A stretch of 64,000 nt of DNA from NCBI RefSeq assembly GCF_003815775.1, contig NZ_CP033926.1:4216001-4280000 (forward strand). The letters run 5' to 3'. This document shows positions 51,512 to 59,231 of this stretch, piece by piece. A model generated the notes under the pieces. The model ran no database searches. It was not told where the DNA came from and saw only the letters and a list, made by a program, of their open reading frames with translations. Source of the stretch: Chryseobacterium joostei (GTDB taxonomy: Bacteria; Bacteroidota; Bacteroidia; Flavobacteriales; Weeksellaceae). The number at the start of each line of letters is the position of its first letter. The first letter of the stretch is position 1. Position numbers and translations under genes: made by a program.

Positions 51512-52663
51512 TTATTCTAACCAAGAAGTTTTGTAGGATGGATCTTCCACTTTTAAAGCTTCTTCCGTAATTTTCAAAGGACGGAAAGGATCTACCATTA
51601 CGGCATATTCTTCAGTGAACTTTTTACCGATACTTCTTTCCATGGCACCTGGATGAGGTCCGTGTACAATTCCACCTGGGTGAAGAGTGAAGTCCATAAG
51701 ATCAATATGGTTACGGCTCATGAAGTCTCCCTCTGTGTAGAATAATACTTCATCAGAATCAATATTAGAGTGATTATAAGGAGCAGGAACAGCCAGTGGA
51801 TGATAGTCGTACATTCTTGCACAGAATGAGCAAACTACAAAATTGTGTCCCTCAAAATTCTGGTGAACCGGTGGCGGTTGGTGAATTCTTCCTGTAATAG
51901 GCTCAAAATTTTTGATATTGAATTTATAAGGATAAAAATATCCGTCCCAGCCTACCACATCAAATGGGTGTGTTGCATAGATGAAGTCTGTAATCTGGTT
52001 TTCTTTTTTTACTTTAATTAAAAATTCTCCCTTTTCATCTACCGGCTCTTTGAAAACGGGAGCAATAATGTCTCTTTCGCAGAACGGAGAATGTTCCAGA
52101 AGTTGCCCGAATTCATTTCTGTATCTTTTCGGAGTGTAAATAGGAGAGTGGCTTTCTAATACAAAGAATACAGTATCATCAGAGCCAAGTTCCACCTGAT
52201 AAATTGTACCTCTTGGAATAATGAGATAATCACCGGTTACAAATTCAAGATCTCCTATAAAAGTTTTTAAAATTCCGGTTCCCTGATGAACGTATAAAAG
52301 TTCATCACATTCTGCATTTTTATAGAAATAATCCATTGATTTTCTTGGCTTTGCCAATCCCATTTTCAGGTCGTTGTTCATCAAAAGGATCTTTCTGCTG
52401 TCCATAAAATCATCCTCGGGAGTTACATTCATTCCCTTGAACATTCTTGGAGCAACGTTTTTTTCCACCGCAATCTTAGGAGTTACATCTTTCGGTTCTC
52501 CGATTGACTTGATCTGTGTAGGACGGTGAATATGGTATAACAGAGAAGAAATACCGTGAAAGCCCTCTGTTCCGAAAAGCTGTTCATAGTAAAATTTATC
52601 CTCTGGAGACTTAAAGATAGTATGCCTTTTTGGTGGGATGTTTCCCGCTAGATGATATCTCAT
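51512..52663 (-). CDS. hmgA: Homogentisate 1,2-dioxygenase
   Basis: 383 residues. The cupin-type ring-cleaving enzyme is recognised by YHLAGNIPPKRHT at the start, GPHPGAMERSIGKKFTEEYAVMVDPFRPL at about 344-372, and HPGGIVHGPHP with iron ligands; the E in EEYAV completes the site. It turns homogentisate to maleylacetoacetate. A maleylacetoacetate isomerase gene is not in the window. The protein is shorter than the human enzyme (445) but has the length usual in Bacteroidota. A TAAATTTG box is at 52686-52693. Confidence 0.93.
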   Translation of the reverse strand: MRYHLAGNIPPKRHTIFKSPEDKFYYEQLFGTEGFHGISSLLYHIHRPTQIKSIGEPKDVTPKIAVEKNVAPRMFKGMNVTPEDDFMDSRKILLMNNDLKMGLAKPRKSMDYFYKNAECDELLYVHQGTGILKTFIGDLEFVTGDYLIIPRGTIYQVELGSDDTVFFVLESHSPIYTPKRYRNEFGQLLEHSPFCERDIIAPVFKEPVDEKGEFLIKVKKENQITDFIYATHPFDVVGWDGYFYPYKFNIKNFEPITGRIHQPPPVHQNFEGHNFVVCSFCARMYDYHPLAVPAPYNHSNIDSDEVLFYTEGDFMSRNHIDLMDFTLHPGGIVHGPHPGAMERSIGKKFTEEYAVMVDPFRPLKITEEALKVEDPSYKTSWLE

Positions 52664-52685
52664 TTTACTTTCATATGTAGTTTCT

Positions 52686-52693
52686 CAAATTTA
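52686..52693 (-). promoter_or_regulatory. -7 box of hmgA
   Basis: The minus strand reads TAAATTTG, 22 bases before the ATG at 52663. Confidence 0.6.
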
Positions 52694-52737
52694 ATCATTT
52701 TTCATGAATTGAATTCATCAAATATTTTTCAGCAAGT

Positions 52738-52767
52738 TTTGTAATTCAAAAATAATTGTTAGATTTG
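52738..52767 (+). promoter_or_regulatory. Promoter of TonB receptor-thioredoxin operon
   Basis: TTTG (52738-52741), 18 bases, TAGATTTG (52760-52767). The leader before the ATG at 52786 is about 13 bases. The -7 box lies inside the palindrome 52754-52777. Confidence 0.75.
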
Positions 52768-52777
52768 TCTAACAATT
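52754..52777 (+). promoter_or_regulatory. Perfect palindromic operator over the -7 box
   Basis: AATTGTTAGA-TTTG-TCTAACAATT is a perfect 10-bp inverted repeat with a 4-base centre that is part of the -7 box. A bound protein would block the promoter. The TTAG/CTAA half sites recall DtxR/MntR-type metalloregulators, but the spacing is not a standard DtxR box, so the regulator is unknown. Confidence 0.6.
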
Positions 52778-52785
52778 TTAATTTC

Positions 52786-54855
52786 ATGAAGCGAATATTA
52801 TTTTCTATTACTTTTTTATCCTCTTATTGTTTTTCACAAGGGACGGATAGTTTAAGTTTAAATCAACATAAAAGCACAGATTCTACAAGGGTTTTCAAGA
52901 AAGAAATCAAGACGAGTAATATTGAGGATGTAGTGGTAACCGGTACTATAAAGCCAATGAGCAGATCCAAAAGTCCGGTTGCAGTGGAAATCTACAACCA
53001 GAAATTTTTCCAGAAAAATCCTACTCCAAGTATTTTTGAAGCCATTGCCATGGTAAATGGAGTAAAACCGCAGCTGAACTGTTCTGTATGTAACACAGGA
53101 GATATTCATATCAACGGTTTGGAGGGCCCTTATACCATGATCCTGATTGACGGAATGCCCATTGTAAGTTCACTTTCCACAGTGTACGGATTGAGCGGAA
53201 TTCCCAATAGTCTGGTAGACAGAATAGAAGTAGTAAAGGGTCCCGCATCTTCTATCTATGGCTCTGAAGCAATGGGTGGAGTAATTAATATCATCACCAA
53301 AAATGCATTGACAGCTCCTAAACTAAGTGTAGATATGATGACCAGTACGTGGAGTGAGAATAATCTTGATCTTTCTACAAAGTTTAATATAGGAAAGAAT
53401 GCCGCTTCACTGTTAAGTTTAAATTATTTCAGCTTTCAGGAAAGAATAGATCAGAATAGGGATAATTTTGCTGATGCAGCTTTACAAAGTAGAATTTCAG
53501 TTTTCAATAAATGGAATTTTAAAAGAAAGGAAAACAGACAGGCAAGTTTTGCCATGAGATATTTGTATGAAGACCGTTTTGGGGGAGAAATGCAATGGAA
53601 TAAATCTTTCCGTGGAAGTGATGAGGTGTATGGAGAAAGCATTTATACCAATAGAGCAGAAGTTTTCGGGTTATATGAATGGCCCATGAAAGAACATATT
53701 GTTACCCAGTTTTCTTACAATTACCATGATCAGAATTCCTTTTACGGATCCAATCCTTTCAATGCTCTTCAGAAGGTGGCTTTTGTACAAACGTATTGGG
53801 ACAGAAGTTTCGGTAAGCACGATATTACAGCCGGATTTACCTTTAAAAGAACTTTCTATGATGATAATACACCGGGAACTTTAGCTTCAGACGGAGTAAC
53901 CAATGCACCGATGAAGTCTCCGATATGGGGCGCATTTGTTCAGGATCAGTGGGAGATTAATGATAAAAACACCCTGTTATTGGGTTATCGATATGACTAT
54001 GATAAGGTGCACCACTCAGTGCATTCTCCAAGATTAGCTTGGAAGTTTTCACCCAACCCTTATCATACGTTACGATTCAATTTTGGGACAGGGTTTAGAG
54101 TAGTAAACTTATTTACTGAAGACCACGCAGCATTGACGGGTTCAAGGGAGGTGGTTGTAAAGTCAGATCTTCAACCGGAAAGATCAGTTAATGGAAATTT
54201 AAACTACATCTGGAAAATACCCGTAGGAAACCGTTTGGTGAATTTGGATGCTTCGGCATTCTATACTTATTTCAGTAATAAGATTGTTGGTGATTTTGAT
54301 TCTGACCCGAATAAAATTATTTATGACAACCTTCAGGGATATGGAATTTCAAGGGGAGCTTCTTTGAATGTGGACTTTAGTTTTTCTTTTCCTTTGAGTG
54401 TTAATTTAGGAGTAACCTACCTTGATGTGTATCAGAAATTTGACAATGAAAATCAAAAAACACAGCAACTACACGCTCCGAAGTGGAGTGGTACTTATAA
54501 TCTTACCTATAAATTTCCAAGTAATCTGACTATAGATTTCACCGGACAGTTTTATGGTCCAATGAGACTACCTATTTTACCGAATGACTACCGACCGGAG
54601 TATTCACCATTTTATTCCCTGGCGAATATTCAGGTTTCAAAGAGTTTTAAATCTGGATTTGAAGTGTATTGCGGGGTGAAAAACTTATTCAACTTTACTC
54701 CTAAAGATCCTCTGATGAGGCCGTTTGACCCATTTGATAAACATGTTGATGACCCTGTCAACAATCCTAACCACTATACTTTCGATACAGCCTATGGGTA
54801 TGCCCCAATGCAAGGTATCAGAGGGTTCTTGGGTGTAAAATATACCCTGAAATGA
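52786..54855 (+). CDS. TonB-dependent receptor with CxxC in the plug
   Basis: 689 residues from ATG 52786, which starts a signal peptide (KRILFSITFLSSYCFSQ). The plug (about 45-165) has VTGTIKPMSRSKSPVAVEIY, then Cys99 and Cys102 in NCSVCNTG, then INGLEGPYTMILIDGMPI and the barrel-lock sequence YGSEAMGGVINIITK. The barrel ends in the typical YTLK. The family of Cir/BtuB-like receptors handles siderophores, cobalamin and metals. The two plug cysteines, the operator and the coupled thioredoxin-like gene suggest a metal or redox-active ligand. Confidence 0.9.
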   Translation: MKRILFSITFLSSYCFSQGTDSLSLNQHKSTDSTRVFKKEIKTSNIEDVVVTGTIKPMSRSKSPVAVEIYNQKFFQKNPTPSIFEAIAMVNGVKPQLNCSVCNTGDIHINGLEGPYTMILIDGMPIVSSLSTVYGLSGIPNSLVDRIEVVKGPASSIYGSEAMGGVINIITKNALTAPKLSVDMMTSTWSENNLDLSTKFNIGKNAASLLSLNYFSFQERIDQNRDNFADAALQSRISVFNKWNFKRKENRQASFAMRYLYEDRFGGEMQWNKSFRGSDEVYGESIYTNRAEVFGLYEWPMKEHIVTQFSYNYHDQNSFYGSNPFNALQKVAFVQTYWDRSFGKHDITAGFTFKRTFYDDNTPGTLASDGVTNAPMKSPIWGAFVQDQWEINDKNTLLLGYRYDYDKVHHSVHSPRLAWKFSPNPYHTLRFNFGTGFRVVNLFTEDHAALTGSREVVVKSDLQPERSVNGNLNYIWKIPVGNRLVNLDASAFYTYFSNKIVGDFDSDPNKIIYDNLQGYGISRGASLNVDFSFSFPLSVNLGVTYLDVYQKFDNENQKTQQLHAPKWSGTYNLTYKFPSNLTIDFTGQFYGPMRLPILPNDYRPEYSPFYSLANIQVSKSFKSGFEVYCGVKNLFNFTPKDPLMRPFDPFDKHVDDPVNNPNHYTFDTAYGYAPMQGIRGFLGVKYTLK

Positions 54856-55313
54856 AAAAAATAGCTTTATTTTTAATGTTAGTGCCCTGTTTTTATCTGT
54901 CTCAGATGAAGACAGGCACTTTTTCTGAGTTGGAATTTCTGCAAAAAGAATCTCCAAGACCTGTAGTAATCCATCTTTATACGGATTGGTGTACAGTTTG
55001 TAAAATTGAATCCTTTCATTTGAGTAAGGACAAGGATCTGGTTAAAATGATGAATGAAAATTTTTATCTGATCAATTTTGAAGCAGAAAAAACAAGGGAT
55101 AAGATCCGTTTTCAAGGGCAGGAATTTGAATATTTATCCAATGGAAGTTCAGGAATTCATGAACTAGCATTGGCTTTATCAAAAAACAAAAACCAGCCAG
55201 TTTATCCATTGTGGATATTTTTGGATAAGAATCAAAATCTGGTGTATTATCAGGAGGGGCAACTCACGCCAGAAAAAATGAAGCAAAAACTGCTGGAGAT
55301 TTCTGTTTTATAA
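54852..55313 (+). CDS. Secreted thioredoxin-like protein
   Basis: 153 residues. A signal peptide (KKIALFLMLVPCFYLSQ) precedes a thioredoxin fold with DWCTVCK (Cys47, Cys50) at the helix start and a cis-Pro region near PVYPLWIFLD. It overlaps the receptor gene by ATGA, so translation is coupled. Most likely it is a periplasmic reductant or chaperone for the receptor or its ligand; DsbD-gamma-like and Ccm-type proteins have a similar layout. Confidence 0.87.
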   Translation: MKKIALFLMLVPCFYLSQMKTGTFSELEFLQKESPRPVVIHLYTDWCTVCKIESFHLSKDKDLVKMMNENFYLINFEAEKTRDKIRFQGQEFEYLSNGSSGIHELALALSKNKNQPVYPLWIFLDKNQNLVYYQEGQLTPEKMKQKLLEISVL

Positions 55314-55320
55314 GTGTGAT

Positions 55321-55520
55321 TTGTTGGAAAACGCAAAGGCGCAAGATTTTTTATTTTGAGCTATTTTTAAGACGCAAAGATTTTATCTGCGATAAAATTG
55401 AATACTGTTTATATATTATTTCCCGCAGATTACACAGATTACGCAGATGTTTATGTAAAATCTGCATAATCCGCTAGATCTGCGTGAGTTTTTATCTGTG
55501 GTATTTGTGTGAAATTCTTT
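55321..55520. repeat. Degenerate hairpin repeat region
   Basis: It carries direct repeats GGCGCAAGATTTT and GACGCAAAGATTTT, an 8-bp hairpin ATTTTATC-TGC-GATAAAAT (55380-55398), and a long imperfect stem: 55424-55448 pairs with 55460-55484 (CGCAGATTA, ACGCAGAT versus ATCTGCATAATC, GATCTGCG) around an 11-base loop. No coding frame is present. Similar gc-rich-in-AT intergenic repeats are common in Bacteroidota. Confidence 0.6.
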
Positions 55521-55524
55521 AATA

Positions 55525-55995
55525 TTAAATTTCAGCATCGATCAACACCGCTAGCTGAATGCAAGGTTCATCAGATCGGTTGCTCCATGCATGGGTGGTT
55601 CCTCTTTGGATAACAATATCTCCAGGCTTAAGAATTGTCTCTCCTTCTTCCATAATCAGATGTAGCTCTCCGGAAAGAATAATAATGTAATCCAACGTTG
55701 AAGTTTGATGCATCATGGGATGAGGTTCTCCTTTTTTAAACTCAACACTTAAATCCTTATCCGGCGGAATGACTACATACCTGAAATAGGTTCCGTTTTT
55801 TGGGGTTTGTGGAAATCCTGTGTTGGGAATTGTGGTTTCAAAATCTAGACTTGCAGGGGTATTTTGAGTATTCCAGATGTCTGAAATAATCAGTCCAGGA
55901 AGATGTTCTACTGCATTTTTTACCTGCTGATCTTCCACAATGATGGACTTTCCGTTTTTGATTCCTGTTACAATGCGTCTTGGTATTTTATTCAT
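55525..55995 (-). CDS. Cupin domain protein
   Basis: 156 residues with one cupin: metal-binding PHPMMHQTSTLDYIIILSGE (about 91-110) and GDIVIQRGTTHAWSNRS (about 124-140). Members bind Fe, Mn or small molecules and include dioxygenases, isomerases and sensors. It overlaps the upstream oxidoreductase gene by eight bases, so they form one operon, presumably under HxlR control. Confidence 0.83.
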   Translation of the reverse strand: MNKIPRRIVTGIKNGKSIIVEDQQVKNAVEHLPGLIISDIWNTQNTPASLDFETTIPNTGFPQTPKNGTYFRYVVIPPDKDLSVEFKKGEPHPMMHQTSTLDYIIILSGELHLIMEEGETILKPGDIVIQRGTTHAWSNRSDEPCIQLAVLIDAEI

Positions 55996-56992
55996 GGGTT
56001 GATGAGTGTTTCATGATAAGTTTATGACCTTGTGTCTGGTTGTTTTTAAGTATAGAATGTGCCTGAAGAACCGTTTTAAGGGAAAGGCCTCCTATTACTT
56101 TGTGTTGTGGTGGTGGGATAGCTCCGCTTTCAATCAGGTTTTTAATTTCGATCAAGCTGTTTTGGTAATAATCATACTTTTTGATCATGCTGTAGCTATA
56201 ATTAGAGATATTCATAATCAGACATCCTTTATTGAAGAGCATTTCATGGGCATCTTTTGTTACTAAAGCAGTCACATCTACATAAGTTCCGTTGATCTTT
56301 AAAACATCAGCCGTGATTTCCGACATATCATTTCCTACGAGGTCAATTCCAATATCAAAAGGAAGATTATTATTGGTTTTTAAAATATTTTCGGCCAGGT
56401 TTTCCTGTTTGTAGTTGATAATCTGATTGTTCTTTACTCCTAAATTGATAAGCATCTGCCTGTTTTCTTCACTGCCCACTGTTACAATGAAATTTTGAAT
56501 ATGATGAGCGAGTAAAATTTTGATTAAAAATGATCCAACTCCTCCTGCAGCTCCGGTTACAAGAATGGTTTGCTCCGGCTGTAATTGTAAACGGTTAAAA
56601 ATTTGCAACGATGTAAGTCCTGCTGATGGTATAGCAGCCGCCTGCTCAAATGAAATGTTTTTTGGCTTAAGGGAAACAATGGATTCCGGAACTGAAATAT
56701 ATTCAGCGTAAGTACCATTACTTCCCATGGAACCGCTTCCGCAAAATACTTCATTCCCAATGTTGAATTGAGTGACATCCGTTCCTTTTTCTACAATAAT
56801 TCCGGATAACTCACGGCCTAGTATGGGTGACTTGATTAATTTTCGCTCCAATTCATTTTCCAGCATTTGATAATCGATAGGATTAAAGCCACTTGCCTTG
56901 ATTTGAATTAAAACTTCATTGTTTTTAGGTTGTGGCTGATTTGTAATTCCATCTTCAAGCTGAAATTTTTCATTTAAAATAATTGCTTTCAT
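55988..56992 (-). CDS. Zinc-free NADP-dependent quinone oxidoreductase (QOR-like)
   Basis: 334 residues of the medium-chain dehydrogenase family. The NADP-binding loop is GAAGGVGSFLIKI (about 146-158). The structural-zinc cysteines and the catalytic zinc ligands of alcohol dehydrogenase are absent, which fits quinone oxidoreductases. It reduces quinones or enones with NADPH. It is first in the leftward operon with the cupin and is divergent from the HxlR-family gene. Confidence 0.9.
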   Translation of the reverse strand: MKAIILNEKFQLEDGITNQPQPKNNEVLIQIKASGFNPIDYQMLENELERKLIKSPILGRELSGIIVEKGTDVTQFNIGNEVFCGSGSMGSNGTYAEYISVPESIVSLKPKNISFEQAAAIPSAGLTSLQIFNRLQLQPEQTILVTGAAGGVGSFLIKILLAHHIQNFIVTVGSEENRQMLINLGVKNNQIINYKQENLAENILKTNNNLPFDIGIDLVGNDMSEITADVLKINGTYVDVTALVTKDAHEMLFNKGCLIMNISNYSYSMIKKYDYYQNSLIEIKNLIESGAIPPPQHKVIGGLSLKTVLQAHSILKNNQTQGHKLIMKHSSTHE

Positions 56993-57009
56993 ACTGTTAA
57001 TTTGCTGTA

Positions 57010-57017
57010 CAAATGTA
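57010..57017 (-). promoter_or_regulatory. -7 box of quinone oxidoreductase operon
   Basis: The minus strand reads TACATTTG. The leader before the ATG at 56992 is about 12 bases. Confidence 0.65.
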
Positions 57018-57031
57018 AAGAGGGAATAGTT

Positions 57032-57039
57032 TATATTTG
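57032..57039 (+). promoter_or_regulatory. -7 box of hxlR-like gene
   Basis: TATATTTG, back to back with the box of the divergent operon 15 bases away. Confidence 0.65.
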
Positions 57040-57040
57040 C

Positions 57041-57068
57041 TACTAGTTAACTAATGGTAACTAGTTAC
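57041..57068 (+). promoter_or_regulatory. Probable HxlR operator
   Basis: Two TAGTTA-type half sites: ACTAGTTAACTA and the perfect 12-base palindrome GTAACTAGTTAC (57057-57068). They lie between the two -7 boxes' rightward start and the likely ATG at 57084, so binding would repress the regulator gene and could affect the operon. Confidence 0.6.
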
Positions 57069-57083
57069 CTTCATGAAACTATT

Positions 57084-57473
57084 ATGGCAAAAATCATAGA
57101 AAACGGCATCAAAAGAGAAGCCAGCTGTACGGAAGAATTGTTTGCAATGCGTGACAGTTTGGATGTATTGGGAGGAAAATGGAAACTGATGATTTTACGG
57201 TATCTGACGAACAGACCAGATCAGATGATTCATTTTAAAAAATTGGAACGCAGTATTGAGGGAATATCTGCTAAAATGCTGAGCAAAGAATTAAAAGAAA
57301 TGGAAACCAATCTCCTGATCACAAGAACGATTCAGGATACAAAACCCATCACGGTAACGTATGCAGTGACAGAGTATGGAAAATCCGTATTTCCGGTGAC
57401 AGAAACGCTAGTTAACTGGGGTATAATCCATAGAGAAAAGATCAAAAAATCGATGAATTCTTCTGAATCATAG
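57084..57473 (+). CDS. HxlR family transcriptional regulator
   Basis: 129 residues from ATG 57084. An ATG at 57054 lies before and within the operator and would put it inside the coding sequence, so the later start is preferred. The winged-helix core is DVLGGKWKLMILRYL (about 28-42) and the recognition helix is in ISAKMLSKELKEME. Cys15 (ASCTEE) is the usual redox- or quinone-sensing cysteine of the family (as in YodB and CatR). It probably represses the divergent quinone oxidoreductase-cupin operon until a quinone or similar electrophile reacts with the cysteine. Confidence 0.9.
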   Translation: MAKIIENGIKREASCTEELFAMRDSLDVLGGKWKLMILRYLTNRPDQMIHFKKLERSIEGISAKMLSKELKEMETNLLITRTIQDTKPITVTYAVTEYGKSVFPVTETLVNWGIIHREKIKKSMNSSES

Positions 57474-57486
57474 GGGTGTCAATAAA

Positions 57487-57520
57487 AAAATCCTCAGACT
57501 CATGTAGAGTTGAGGATTTT
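57487..57520. terminator. Shared terminator, hxlR and betaine operon
   Basis: AAAATCCTCA (57487-57496) pairs with TGAGGATTTT (57511-57520), with inner CTC/GAG pairing. Confidence 0.85.
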
Positions 57521-57546
57521 AAGTAATACCAAATTGTATCGTTATA

Positions 57547-58401
57547 TTAATTTTTATCTAACCATAACTTGACCAGTTCAGAGTGGTTTTCTACCCATTC
57601 CTTAGCGGTGGCTTCTTTATTTTTACTCTGTTCCATCTTCATTAAAAGGTCAGACATCGTTTCATCATCAAAATGAACTTTGGAAAAGAATTTGGCTAAA
57701 TCCGGATGATCTTTACCAAAGTTTTTTCTGGAATAGGTTTTAATCTGTTCTGCTTCACCAAATATCTTTTTAGGATCATCAAGAAACTTAAGTTTCATTT
57801 TGCCAAACATCCAGTGGGGCTGCCATCCCGTTACCACAATCCATTCTTTTCGTTGTATGGCATTCTGTAACTCGGTGATCATGGCAATGGTAGAAGAGTT
57901 GATCTGTTTATAATCCAGTTTATAATCAATAATGGCTTTATCCGTTCCGGTTGTTAATCCGGCTCCTTTTTCAATTCCTATGATTCTATGATCAAATTGC
58001 TCCTGATGCTGATTGAGTTCTTCAATGGAATGAACAGGCACATATTCCGGAACGACCAATCCTATACGACCGTTGTTGTAATTGGTTCCAAGATGAACCA
58101 ATCCCGGAAACTTAGCAAGTTTTTTAGCGTGCGTGTAAGGAAGCCAGACTCCCATGAAAAGGTCTGTATCTTCATTATTCATCGAGGCCAGAATCATATC
58201 CGTAGAGGCTTTTTGAATAATGACATGATATCCCTGCTGGTCCAAAATGGCTTTAGCAACGTGGGTCATCGCCACATCTTCCGCCCAGCCATCTACCATT
58301 CCTATGGTAATATATTTAGAGTTTTTTATATTTTCACACGAATGTAAGACAGCCAATACCACTATTAAAACGGGAAAAAATAAATATTTTAAATGTTTCA
58401 T
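57547..58401 (-). CDS. opuAC: Glycine betaine ABC transporter, substrate-binding lipoprotein
   Basis: 284 residues. The signal peptide ends in lipobox VLHSCEN (Cys22). The mature protein is an OpuAC/ProX-type binding protein with ITIGMVDGWAEDVAMTHVAKAIL (about 31-53) and GWQPHWMFGKMKLKFLDDP (about 190-208), where aromatic residues build the quaternary-ammonium cage. It delivers betaine or a similar compound to the permease. It is the third gene of the operon, one base after the permease gene. Confidence 0.93.
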   Translation of the reverse strand: MKHLKYLFFPVLIVVLAVLHSCENIKNSKYITIGMVDGWAEDVAMTHVAKAILDQQGYHVIIQKASTDMILASMNNEDTDLFMGVWLPYTHAKKLAKFPGLVHLGTNYNNGRIGLVVPEYVPVHSIEELNQHQEQFDHRIIGIEKGAGLTTGTDKAIIDYKLDYKQINSSTIAMITELQNAIQRKEWIVVTGWQPHWMFGKMKLKFLDDPKKIFGEAEQIKTYSRKNFGKDHPDLAKFFSKVHFDDETMSDLLMKMEQSKNKEATAKEWVENHSELVKLWLDKN

Positions 58402-58402
58402 C

Positions 58403-59230
58403 TTATTGTTTTTTCTTTACAAATCCCTGGGTAATCCGGTCAAGGATAATGGCTAAAATCACAACGGATAAACCACTTTCAAATCCTAATCCGATATCCA
58501 GATTATTAATTCCTTCCAATACTTTTTCACCTAGACCACCTGCAGCAATCATTCCTGCAATAACAACCATGGATAGGGATAATAGTATGGTTTGATTGAT
58601 CCCTGTTAAAATCGTTTTCATAGCTAGAGGAAGTTCTACTTTAAACAGAATCTGACGGTTGGTAGCTCCAAAAGCTCTGGCTGCTTCTACGATATCTTTC
58701 GGAACGGCTTCAATTCCCAATGTCGTTAATCGTACCGCAGGCGGCATTGCAAAAATGATTGTTGCAAAAGCTCCGGGTACTTTACCGATACTGAAAAATA
58801 GTACAGCTGGAATCAGATAGACAAATGCAGGCATAGTCTGCATTAAATCCAGTAAAGGGCGGATAATTTTTGCGGCTATTTTACTTTTGGCAGCCCAAAT
58901 TCCCAGAGGGATAGAAATAATAAGGGCCGTAATGGTTGCTACAAAAATAAGGGCAAGGGTTTCCATGGTTTCTTTCCATAATCCCATTAAAAATATTAAA
59001 CTCAGCCCGGCTGCCGTGACAACAGCGATGCCTTTTCCGGCTTTCCATAATGCCAGCAGCGTAAAAAAGAGAATGATAACATAAAAGGGAGTGTGTACCA
59101 AAACCCATTCAATTCCCATAATAGAAGAGTTTCCCACGTGTTTTATGACATCAAATACAGGTTTTCCATTTTCTGTGAGCCAATTGATTGCAGTTTCTAC
59201 ATATTGACCTATATCTATAGTTTTATTCAT
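58403..59230 (-). CDS. opuAB: Glycine betaine ABC transporter, permease
   Basis: 275 residues with five to six transmembrane helices. The coupling loop EAARAFGATNRQILFKVELPLA (about 187-208) is the EAA motif that contacts the ATPase. Two permease units and two ATPase units form the importer in the inner membrane. It is one base after the ATPase gene. Confidence 0.95.
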   Translation of the reverse strand: MNKTIDIGQYVETAINWLTENGKPVFDVIKHVGNSSIMGIEWVLVHTPFYVIILFFTLLALWKAGKGIAVVTAAGLSLIFLMGLWKETMETLALIFVATITALIISIPLGIWAAKSKIAAKIIRPLLDLMQTMPAFVYLIPAVLFFSIGKVPGAFATIIFAMPPAVRLTTLGIEAVPKDIVEAARAFGATNRQILFKVELPLAMKTILTGINQTILLSLSMVVIAGMIAAGGLGEKVLEGINNLDIGLGFESGLSVVILAIILDRITQGFVKKKQ

Positions 59231-59231
59231 C

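Noticed and set aside
55424..55484. tRNA-like or CRISPR-like repeat near 55.4 kb
   Set aside because: The units are imperfect, inverted rather than spaced direct repeats, and lack tRNA arms or CRISPR spacers.
57054..57083. Earlier ATG for the HxlR gene
   Set aside because: It puts the palindromic operator inside the coding sequence and adds residues not typical of the family.
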